From Nostoc sp. CHAB 5844 (GTDB lineage: Bacteria > Cyanobacteriota > Cyanobacteriia > Cyanobacteriales > Nostocaceae), in contig NZ_JAIVFW010000001.1 of NCBI RefSeq assembly GCF_020829595.1, positions 346,035 through 410,034 on the forward strand: a stretch of DNA of 64,000 nucleotides. The letters are read 5' to 3'. How positions within the stretch are numbered: the stretch's first letter is position 1; every line of letters starts with the position of its first letter. The translations under genes and the position numbers were made by a program. Shown here in pieces: positions 35,019 to 42,572 of this stretch. A model generated the notes under the pieces. That model did no database searches, was not told where the DNA came from, and saw nothing but the letters and a program-made list of their open reading frames with translations.

Positions 35019-35162
35019 AGGAGCCTCTTAAGATTTAGGGTATTAAATTACGAATTGGTGTGACGCGATCGCTCTAATCTCGAAAGCCTTAGAGTAAAAT
35101 TGTGACAAAACTTTCATATTTGATTTAAAAATACGACAGAATATTCATGTTTGTCAAGAACT
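35019..35162. promoter_or_regulatory. divergent promoter region with TGACAAA/TTTGTCA arms
   Basis: 144 bases between the Rieske and TetR genes. TGACAAA (from ~35102) and TTTGTCA (from ~35150) are a perfect inverted pair about 40 bases apart, and the interval is AT-rich. A TetR operator here is plausible but the spacing is too wide to call it a single dimer site. Confidence 0.35.
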
Positions 35163-35924
35163 ATGGCTATAAGTAAACCTGATTCGATGCTGATGCGCCG
35201 TCAACCCAAGCAAAAGCGGAGTCAGCAACGGGTTGAGAAAATACTCCAAGCAGCAGCCGAAGTCTTTGTGGAAGTAGGTTACGAGGCTGCAACTACACAT
35301 ATAATTGCAGCGAAAGCAGAAACAGCCATTGGTTCTCTATATCAGTTTTTTCCAGATAAACTGGCAATATTTCATGCACTCGAAGCAATACACATGGAAC
35401 GAGTGACAGCAATTCTTACCAAACTCATGCAGTCAGCTAACGAGCATAAGTCATTACCAGAGTTTATTGAGCATACAGTGGATATTTACGCTAAATATTT
35501 TGAAGATCCTATTCCCCGCGTCGTTTACATCCAGTATTTTGTTGCACCAGAATTATTTAAACTATTTGACGAAACCTTTAATCAGCAGTTAATTCAACAA
35601 TTCGCTGCCTTTTTTCGCCAGTGGAACCCAGACTTAGCTGTAGAAAAAAGTGAACTCCTCGCTGAAACGGTGCATCGAACTTACAACGCGTTACTCTTAA
35701 ATGCGCTGAAACAGGATGAAAGTAAACGTCAAGCTCTTTACGCAGAACTTAAAGCTTTGTTGGTAGCATACTTAACTCCATACACACTACCTCAAAAAGT
35801 AATGAAAGTAATGGTATGTCCTTACTGCAATTCATCTCGCTTATCTAAAAATGGGCATCGTCATGGTAAGCAGCGTTATCTCTGCAAAGACTGTGGTAAA
35901 CAGTTTTTGGAAAGGCTTGATTAG
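35163..35924 (+). CDS. TetR-family regulator with C-terminal InsA-like zinc ribbon
   Basis: 253 residues from ATG 35163. The TetR DNA-binding domain is at residues ~15-65 (QRVEKILQAAAEVFVEVGYEAATTHIIA...TAIGSLYQFF), then a ligand-binding domain to ~205. Residues 219-244 form C219-x2-C222 ... C241-x2-C244 with NGHRHGKQRYLCKDCGKQF, nearly the N-terminal zinc ribbon of IS1-type InsA/transposase proteins. A TetR domain ending in such a ribbon is not standard; it may be a fusion to an IS fragment. Regulator of the divergent Rieske gene is inferred. Confidence 0.82.
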   Translation: MAISKPDSMLMRRQPKQKRSQQRVEKILQAAAEVFVEVGYEAATTHIIAAKAETAIGSLYQFFPDKLAIFHALEAIHMERVTAILTKLMQSANEHKSLPEFIEHTVDIYAKYFEDPIPRVVYIQYFVAPELFKLFDETFNQQLIQQFAAFFRQWNPDLAVEKSELLAETVHRTYNALLLNALKQDESKRQALYAELKALLVAYLTPYTLPQKVMKVMVCPYCNSSRLSKNGHRHGKQRYLCKDCGKQFLERLD

Positions 35925-35966
35925 TAATGTTTTTAAACGCGGAGTATCGCTAAGGTAAACGCAGCG

Positions 35967-36104
35967 AAAAGTTGCGTGCGGTGAGGTAGTCGCAGTCTTG
36001 GCGGTTCCCGTCGTTAGCGCAGCGTTAGCGAGCCTGCGAGCGTCTTGCGAACTACCGAACCCGGAGGGGGGTTCCCCCCGTTGAGCAAACTTTTCAAGAC
36101 AAAG
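35967..36104. repeat. repeat bounded by GCGAAAAGTT and AACTTTTCAAGACA
   Basis: Begins GCGAAAAGTT and ends AACTTTTCAAGACA, the same borders as at 3215-3262. The interior holds GTTAGCGCAGCGTTAGCGAGC and the palindrome GGAGGGGGGTTCCCCCC. No gene is seen in 35925-36208. Confidence 0.6.
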
Positions 36105-36208
36105 GTACACGGAGTTTTTATTTGAGTTTTCGCTATGAAGTTATGTAATTATGTACTTAGTGGCTTAAGGTTGGAAATCTCGGACATCACAAGCCAGGTA
36201 CAAAAAAG

Positions 36209-36838
36209 ATGGTAAACAGCTTGATTCTTCCGCAAGAGACAATTACCAGCTTTCAGGAACGGATAGAAATCCTGGAAAAATGCCTAAATAGTGCTAACCC
36301 ACAAGATGAAATAATTGCAGAAATAACTGAGTTAGAAAATAGTGGGCTGATATCTCTTAGTAAACTTATAGAGGATGTAATACAGCTACGGTATAAACTG
36401 AATAAAGTTATTAAGCTAGTTAACATATTGAAGAAAAACCCACAACCGGATCAATTATCAGTTCTACTTCTTGTTAGATATAATTTTCTAATTAAAGAAA
36501 TTTTAGATCAATGCTCTGAGTTTAGTTTTATAAAAAACAATAGACTCAAAGAAGTTTTCATAGACCTTATTTTGGCGGCTTTAAAGACATACAAAATAAT
36601 TAAAAAAGAAGCTTCTTCCTTAACCTATCCACAGGATGAAGCATATATTCTTGCAGAAACTAGAAAATATGTAATCAAATCGATAATTAAAGCTAGTGTA
36701 CAATTTAATGTACTCACTGAAGAATTTATTAAGTCATTAGATATAGAAGACGATATTACCCCTAAAGAGTCAGAGGCTATGCTAATTTCTTTAGCATCTA
36801 TGAAAAAATGGGATTGGGTGTACAGAAATCTTGCATAG
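36209..36838 (+). CDS. unrecognised helical protein, probable partner of the Doc toxin
   Basis: 209 residues, mostly helical by composition, AT-rich gene, no signal peptide. It opens MVNSLILPQETITSFQERIEILEKCLNSANPQ and ends DWVYRNLA. I do not recognise the family. It ends 8 bases inside the Doc/Fic toxin frame, so the two are coupled. A conventional Doc antitoxin is a ~70-80-residue Phd/YefM or AbrB-type protein; this is nearly three times longer with no visible DNA-binding motif. Antitoxin is inferred from position only. Confidence 0.6.
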   Translation: MVNSLILPQETITSFQERIEILEKCLNSANPQDEIIAEITELENSGLISLSKLIEDVIQLRYKLNKVIKLVNILKKNPQPDQLSVLLLVRYNFLIKEILDQCSEFSFIKNNRLKEVFIDLILAALKTYKIIKKEASSLTYPQDEAYILAETRKYVIKSIIKASVQFNVLTEEFIKSLDIEDDITPKESEAMLISLASMKKWDWVYRNLA

Positions 36839-37226
36839 TCCTCAATTCATTGAAAAACAAGATGTGTTAAGTATCCACAGCAAACAAATTCGCCTATATG
36901 GTGGCTCACTAGGTATACGCGATGAAGGCTTGCTAGATTCTGCTATTTATCAACCCCAAGCTACTTTTGGAGGAGAACTTTTACATCCTACAATTGTTGA
37001 ACAAGCAGCAGCATATTTATTTCACATTACTAATAACCATGCTTTTGTAGATGGAAATAAGCGGACTGCTTTTGATGTAATGGTGACATTTTTGAATATG
37101 AATGATTATGAATTGAATATGTCACCAGAACAAGCTTATGAATTAACAATGCCAGTTGCTGAAAATACAGTGAGTAAGGAAGAGTTAATTGAAATCCTGA
37201 AAAATTATATTACAGAACTCATTTAG
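36831..37226 (+). CDS. Doc-type Fic-domain toxin
   Basis: 131 residues. Fic motif HAFVDGNKR at residues 70-78 has the catalytic His and the NKR core; QIRLYGGSLGIRDEGLLDSAI is the typical Doc N-terminal segment. Doc toxins phosphorylate EF-Tu. The start used is TTG 36831, overlapping the upstream gene by 8 bases; no good ATG is near. Immediately upstream is an unusual large partner (36209-36838). The inhibitory helix would have to come from the partner. Confidence 0.85.
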   Translation: MHSPQFIEKQDVLSIHSKQIRLYGGSLGIRDEGLLDSAIYQPQATFGGELLHPTIVEQAAAYLFHITNNHAFVDGNKRTAFDVMVTFLNMNDYELNMSPEQAYELTMPVAENTVSKEELIEILKNYITELI

Positions 37227-37248
37227 CATCTTCATAGATTGGAATTTT

Positions 37249-40200
37249 TTAAACAGTCACACCTTCTAATTGTTCATCAGTTAAATCATATAACTGACGC
37301 AATTTATCTAACTTATCTTGATCAGCTTCCCAAAAACCGCGTCCGTGTGCTTCTAACATTCTGCTAACAATATTGCGGAAAGCTTCGGGGTTGGCTTTGC
37401 GTAATTTCTCTGCCATTTCTGGGTCTAAAGCGTAGGTATCAGCTGCTTGGTCATAGACCCAATCATCTTTAAAATCGGCAGTACCACCCCAACCAATTAA
37501 CGCTGTCATCCGTTGAGAAATTTCAAATGCACCGCCAGAACCTTGATTTGCCATTGCTTGCGCCCATTTGGGATTTAGCAATTTGGTACGGTATTCCATC
37601 CGCAGTAAATCATCTAAATTGCGGGGGGTGGTGTCTTTCGAGAAACTTTCGACAAAGCTGGTAGTTACTTTTTTACCGCGTTGTTTTTCGGCTGCTTTTT
37701 TCAAACCGCCAGTGTTGGCATAATATTCCTGAATATCGGTTAAACCATATTCTACCGAATCAATTTCTTGGACAATGCGATCGCTCGTTTTCAACAACTG
37801 ATTCAACACCTCTGGTCTAGCTTGGCCTTTATCTTGTCTCCCGTAGCTAAACACATTGCGACTTTGCCAAGTATTACCTAACTCATCACCAGATTCCCAG
37901 TTACCGTCTACCACCTGATCATTTACTAAAGAACCAAAATCACCCGCAGGATTAGAAAATAATCTCGCAGAAGCATTCTCTACACCTTGCGCCTTTAAAG
38001 CCAAAGCGTGTTTCCTGATATAGTTCTGTTCTTCCGACTCATCCGCCTCAGCCGCACGTAAAAATAAATCATCCAACAATTCGATAATATTCACAAAACT
38101 ATCTCGGAAAATTCCCGACAAATTACCCAACACATCAATACGCGGATGTCCCACCTCAGCCAGGGGTTTTAATTCATAACGGACAATTCTGCCAGTACCT
38201 TCCTTCACAGGTTCAGCACCCACCAACTCCAACAGAATTCCTAACGACTCACCCTTAGTTTTAATCGCATCTAAACCCCACAACAACACAGCCACCGTTT
38301 CAGGATATTTCCCATGTTCTTGTAAATGCTGGGCGATAATTTTCTGTGCAATTTCCCTACCTCTCTCATACGCCGCAGGTGAAGGCATTCTATAAGGATC
38401 TAACGCATGAATATTCCTTCCCGTTGGCAAAACCCCAGCACCATCACGTAACAAATCACCACCAGGCGCAGGCGGAATATACTCCCCATTCAACCCCCGC
38501 AACAGATTAGTTAACTCATCCGTAGTTTGTTCAAGTAAAACTCTGATTTCCTCTTCTTCGCGTCCTTTGCGCCTTTGCGGTTCGTTTCCAAAATAAGCTT
38601 CCAAATACGCCGCCATCTCCTCCTCATTCGGCGCTTCACCCAACGTATGCAACCCAGAAGAAAACAACCGATTCTCCAACACCTGCAAATATTCGTACAA
38701 CTTCACCAAATAATCATCAAAAGCATGGGCGCTGAACATCCTGATATTTTCTGGCGTAAAAGGAATGCCCAACTTTTTCGCATCCTCAAACGGACAATCA
38801 ACATCTAAACCCGTATCAACAATCTTCTTACAAATCCCTTCCTTCAACACATAATTTTTTTTTGGGTCTTCTCGATACTCCGCAATTAAATCGCGCAAAG
38901 CCACCAATTCCTTATACAAACCTGCACGACCATAGGGCGGCACATTGTGCGAAATTAACACCCCATAACCGCGACGCTTTGCCAAAATTGACTCTGAAGG
39001 ATTATTCGCCGCATATATATATAGATTGGGTAAATCGCCTAACAAAATATCCGACCAAGAATAACCAGTATTTCCCAAAGGCGAACCCGGCAACCATTCC
39101 ACTGTACCGTGCATCCCAAAATGAACCACAGCATCAGCTTGCAATTCATTTTGCAACCATTTATAGAAAGCAGCGTATTGGGGATGCGGAGTTAAATCGC
39201 GTTCAAACATTAACCGCATCGGGTCGCCTTGAAGACCTAACGGTGGTTGTACACCTATCCAGACATTTCCTAATTGCACACCTCCAATGTGGAGTTCATC
39301 GCCATAGGTTTTAATCCCACTACCTGTTAGAGATTTCCATTGTTTCTCAACACGAGATGTGCGGAGATATCCCAGCCAATTTTCTAATTTTCGGGCATTA
39401 ACAGTATTAGCTGAAGCAGGGAAAGGTTTATTCATTTCCCATCTTTCCATTTCTTCATCCGCTTCTTTCACCCGACGAATTAATTCTTCCCCATCTTCTG
39501 GAATATCACCAACGTTATAACCTTGGTCTTTGAGTGCGTAAAGAAACTTGATGAGACTGCGAGGCACATTCAACAATGCAGCTGTGCCAACAGCACCGTA
39601 ACCAGGGGGAAAACCATATAAAATAATGGCAATTTTACGTTCTGATGCTGGTTTTTGGCGTAAAATAATCCAGCTTTTGACTCTACCAATTAATCGCTGT
39701 ACCCGTTCAGGAACCAGATAAATATTTTCTCCTACCAAACCACCGAGAGGAACGGTATCAATTGCCCCATCGAGTTCTGGTAAAGCATATAAAACTACAC
39801 TTTGTAATCCGCCGACACCTTGGCGTGTCCAAGAATGTATATCTTGAATTAGTAATGGGGCTGCGACAATGTAAGGGACATTTTTAGCAGTCAGGATGCG
39901 CTTTGCTACTTCTACTTGGCGGCCTGCTTCCATTGAACCAGCCGGTCCACCCACTAAAGGAAAGCCAATGGTAGAAACTATTGCATCAACTTTAACTGCA
40001 TCTTGGGAAAGTGAGGGAGTTTCAATATTATTAAGTAGCCGTTGTTTCTGTTCGTAGTCAGTAGTCATCCAGTCCCGTACCGCTACGTGTCCCTCTACTC
40101 CGTTGATAAAGATGGGTAAGGGAATTAAGCCAGCTTCTTCAAAGCGGCGAATTAGTTGGGGGATATATGGTTGTTTGGTGATGACGTGTTTGCGGTAAAG

Positions 40201-40986
40201 CAATATTCCTATAACTGAGGAGTTGGTGTTTTTCTTCCCTGTTCCCTGTTGAGGCAGCGCGGTCTTGGGGTTTCCCCAAGTGGAGCGACTGCCGTCCCTG
40301 TTCCCTATTCCCTTATTTTGATACCATTCTAAGTATGCTTTTGGCGATTCAAAAAACCCTTGGTAGTCGGGATGCAGTAATCCCATGTTGGGGGTTTCGA
40401 CTGGCGGGGGAATGTCGCCGACTTTCAGATCTAAATATTTTTCTGCGAGTGTCCAGAATAATGCGGCGACGTTTTCTGGGCCACCTGCATTCCAGTAACC
40501 ATAGATAATTAACCAGTTGCGTAAGTCTTGGACTTTCTGCACTGGGACGAATTTTAAAAGTTTCGGGCCGATTTTTAAGAAGCTGATGTAACCTGCAAGT
40601 TTGTCTTCTTCGCGTCCGTTGCTGAATTTATCGAGGATGAATTTAACTGGTTTGGGCATTCCTTTGGGTTTGTCACCAATGGCGAATTCCCCCAGCTTGG
40701 TTAAACTCATCAATTCCAAAGCTGACTCAAACACAAGCTGGATGGGAACTTGGGCAAGGCGATCGCGCAACCACAAAACTTGGTCATAATCAAATAACAA
40801 GCTGCCAAAGAATACGTCAGCGTCATGCAGTGCTGTTTCTACTTCCGCACGCTTACTGGTAATATCGCGATCGCTAAATACTCGAATGTCTAAATCAGGA
40901 CAGCGAGATTCAGCCACAGAAGCCGCTTTTCTGTATAAGTCAGCGTTGAACGATTCAAACCCAGCAATCAAGACGATCCGTTTCAT
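37249..40986 (-). CDS. magnesium chelatase subunit H paralog
   Basis: 1245 residues of the ChlH/BchH (CobN-Mg_chel) family; HFGMHGTVEWLPGSPLGNTGYSW and LAKRRGYGVLISHNVPPYGRAGLY are conserved. Its N-terminus, MKRIVLIAGFESFNADLYRK, differs from the main cyanobacterial ChlH, so it is probably the second H paralog. Catalysis requires ChlI and ChlD, not present here. Two low-complexity insertions are read in frame: ~residues 225-250 (from a dispersed GC-rich repeat at 40236-40312) and ~800-812 (RRKGREEEEI, 38555-38588). Could also serve another metal, but Mg into protoporphyrin IX is likeliest. Confidence 0.85.
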   Translation of the reverse strand: MKRIVLIAGFESFNADLYRKAASVAESRCPDLDIRVFSDRDITSKRAEVETALHDADVFFGSLLFDYDQVLWLRDRLAQVPIQLVFESALELMSLTKLGEFAIGDKPKGMPKPVKFILDKFSNGREEDKLAGYISFLKIGPKLLKFVPVQKVQDLRNWLIIYGYWNAGGPENVAALFWTLAEKYLDLKVGDIPPPVETPNMGLLHPDYQGFFESPKAYLEWYQNKGIGNRDGSRSTWGNPKTALPQQGTGKKNTNSSVIGILLYRKHVITKQPYIPQLIRRFEEAGLIPLPIFINGVEGHVAVRDWMTTDYEQKQRLLNNIETPSLSQDAVKVDAIVSTIGFPLVGGPAGSMEAGRQVEVAKRILTAKNVPYIVAAPLLIQDIHSWTRQGVGGLQSVVLYALPELDGAIDTVPLGGLVGENIYLVPERVQRLIGRVKSWIILRQKPASERKIAIILYGFPPGYGAVGTAALLNVPRSLIKFLYALKDQGYNVGDIPEDGEELIRRVKEADEEMERWEMNKPFPASANTVNARKLENWLGYLRTSRVEKQWKSLTGSGIKTYGDELHIGGVQLGNVWIGVQPPLGLQGDPMRLMFERDLTPHPQYAAFYKWLQNELQADAVVHFGMHGTVEWLPGSPLGNTGYSWSDILLGDLPNLYIYAANNPSESILAKRRGYGVLISHNVPPYGRAGLYKELVALRDLIAEYREDPKKNYVLKEGICKKIVDTGLDVDCPFEDAKKLGIPFTPENIRMFSAHAFDDYLVKLYEYLQVLENRLFSSGLHTLGEAPNEEEMAAYLEAYFGNEPQRRKGREEEEIRVLLEQTTDELTNLLRGLNGEYIPPAPGGDLLRDGAGVLPTGRNIHALDPYRMPSPAAYERGREIAQKIIAQHLQEHGKYPETVAVLLWGLDAIKTKGESLGILLELVGAEPVKEGTGRIVRYELKPLAEVGHPRIDVLGNLSGIFRDSFVNIIELLDDLFLRAAEADESEEQNYIRKHALALKAQGVENASARLFSNPAGDFGSLVNDQVVDGNWESGDELGNTWQSRNVFSYGRQDKGQARPEVLNQLLKTSDRIVQEIDSVEYGLTDIQEYYANTGGLKKAAEKQRGKKVTTSFVESFSKDTTPRNLDDLLRMEYRTKLLNPKWAQAMANQGSGGAFEISQRMTALIGWGGTADFKDDWVYDQAADTYALDPEMAEKLRKANPEAFRNIVSRMLEAHGRGFWEADQDKLDKLRQLYDLTDEQLEGVTV
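38555..38588. repeat. TTTGCG-type repeat inside the chelatase gene
   Basis: CGCGTCCTTTGCGCCTTTGC, the intergenic repeat family also seen near 25690 and 29930, is translated here on the minus strand as NEPQRRKGREEE, a charged insertion between two family domains. Confidence 0.65.
40236..40312. repeat. dispersed GC-rich repeat inside the chelatase gene
   Basis: GAGGCAGCGCGGTCTTGGGG...GTGGAGCGACTGCC between CCCTGTTCCCTGTT and CCCTGTTCCC. It shares GTCTTGGGG and CCAAGTGGAG with the cassettes at 17227-17425 and 61682-61880, and adds about 25 residues in frame. Confidence 0.72.
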
Positions 40987-41319
40987 GCCCGTAAGCTACG
41001 CAATATTTCTTTACTTAAATTCTAATCGTGCTTGCAGGTTGATTGTTAAATATCTGCCTCAAGACCGTCAACAACCACTAGAAATCTGTCGCCAGAGTGA
41101 ATGTCAACTCATTTGGCATTTTGGCAGATTTCATCATGCGTAAGTTGGTATGGTGATATCCGCGAATGTCTTTGTGCGACAATTACCGACTTGCAGAATC
41201 CCTCGGCTAACTACCGGGGGCTTTTTTTGACTGAACGAAAAGTTGGTGCGATCGCAACTTTAATATCTAACTCCGTACTTTTCTATAAAATAATTAATAT
41301 CTCAACTAAAGAGCAAGCA
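40987..41319. other. intergenic region with orphan plus-strand terminator
   Basis: No protein gene. On the plus strand a terminator lies at 41200-41228 although no plus-strand gene is upstream. Candidate promoter elements (TATGGT near 41146) exist but are weak. A small RNA of about 80-100 bases ending at ~41228 is possible. Confidence 0.45.
41200..41228 (+). terminator. Rho-independent terminator without a plus-strand gene
   Basis: CCCTCGG, loop CTAACTA, CCGGGGG (7-bp stem with one U-G pair), C, then TTTTTTT. Both flanking genes are on the minus strand, so this signal belongs to an unannotated plus-strand transcript. Confidence 0.75.
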
Positions 41320-42567
41320 TCACAATAAAGAGAGTTGATTAGCCGATTGATTAACAACATAAGCAACAGGTTTTGTAATTTTGATTACTTTTCCTTCTTC
41401 CACTGCTCTATTTAACCAATCTTGCATCTGTGATTGTCTGACTTCCAAAGATTGTGCTAAAGATTTCGGATCTTTGGGTTGATGTAAATGGCTAAGAATT
41501 AAAGGTAAAACAGCGGTATATATGTCAATCTTTGAATTTATTTTTAAATCTTGAGTCTCAGTGGATACATTTGATTTTATATTTGTCTTAATACTTTGAG
41601 ATTCAACAGATTCAACAAAATAACTATGTTTTTCTAAAAGTTCTTTTAAAGAATTATTCCAAGGTTCAGTAGGAAATAGTTTTGCTCCCTGATTAAACAA
41701 TTGTTGATTACCTTCAGAAGCATTAGGAGACATTCTGACAAAAACTGGAACTTCCTTAATTTTAGATAATGCTTCTATTGCACCAGCCCAAGTCCCACCT
41801 TTGCCAAAAGATGAGCTAACTACAAGGGCATAATCAGCTAAAGCATATATGTATTTATTGCGCCCCATCGCGTTACCGACATTAAAACCAGCGTCCGGAT
41901 CATAACTAGAAATTAACGTTAGTTTACCGTCTTTAATACTAGAGCGATACTTGCTATTGACTGCTGCCTTAGTCAAACTATCTGCCAGTATACCAACAGA
42001 TTTTCCACCTGCATTTAAAACACTTAGCATTGCTGCTTGATCTACCCCACGCGCTCCTCCTGAAATTATTTGCATTCCTCCTAAAGCACTAGCTTGGGCA
42101 ACTTTTTGAGTGTAGCTAAGTACTTCTTCATCTACATCACGAGAACCAACAATCGCTAATCCTCCTTTTGATAATAATTCAATATTTCCTACTCCATAAA
42201 GAATTGCTGGTGCGGAATGTCTTAAGCGTTGTTTCAGAAGTTTTGGATAGTTGCTATCACTTCTTCCCACTATCCATAGCCCCTTACTTGTCCATTTTTC
42301 TACTGCTAAACTTAGCATTGCACCACGTTCTAACAAAGCTAATAGTCTATCAGTTTCAATTTTATTAATATTAAATTTTTGTAATAGATATTTTGCATTT
42401 GCTTCGAGTAAATCTCCTGGACGCATTTGGTTTTCTATCAACCACTCAGCTACAGAATTGTACTCACTTAATGTTAGAGGTTGGGGTTCAATCTGGCGAT
42501 TTTGTCCAAAGCTGGCACATAAAAGTAAAATTACTTGTGTATCTGGTGGTAAAACATGAGTTAACAT
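41320..42567 (-). CDS. DprA/Smf-family protein
   Basis: 415 residues. The Rossmann-like DprA core (~130-320) shows GGLAIVGSRDVDEE, IISGGARGVDQAAM and SFGKGGTWAGA. The C-terminal ~60 residues (LPLILSHLHQPKDPKSLAQSL...MQDWLNRAVEEGKVIKI) form a winged helix. DprA normally loads RecA on incoming single-stranded DNA during transformation. Here it is 5 bases downstream of a RecQ-like helicase with a phosphoribosyltransferase tail, an association seen in predicted defence loci. Its body is more divergent than typical competence DprA. Confidence 0.83.
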   Translation of the reverse strand: MLTHVLPPDTQVILLLCASFGQNRQIEPQPLTLSEYNSVAEWLIENQMRPGDLLEANAKYLLQKFNINKIETDRLLALLERGAMLSLAVEKWTSKGLWIVGRSDSNYPKLLKQRLRHSAPAILYGVGNIELLSKGGLAIVGSRDVDEEVLSYTQKVAQASALGGMQIISGGARGVDQAAMLSVLNAGGKSVGILADSLTKAAVNSKYRSSIKDGKLTLISSYDPDAGFNVGNAMGRNKYIYALADYALVVSSSFGKGGTWAGAIEALSKIKEVPVFVRMSPNASEGNQQLFNQGAKLFPTEPWNNSLKELLEKHSYFVESVESQSIKTNIKSNVSTETQDLKINSKIDIYTAVLPLILSHLHQPKDPKSLAQSLEVRQSQMQDWLNRAVEEGKVIKITKPVAYVVNQSANQLSLL

Positions 42568-42572
42568 GATTG

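Noticed and set aside
37249..40986. CobN (cobaltochelatase) instead of ChlH
   Set aside because: The N-terminus and length fit the Mg-chelatase H lineage better than cyanobacterial CobN; a definitive choice needs a phylogeny.
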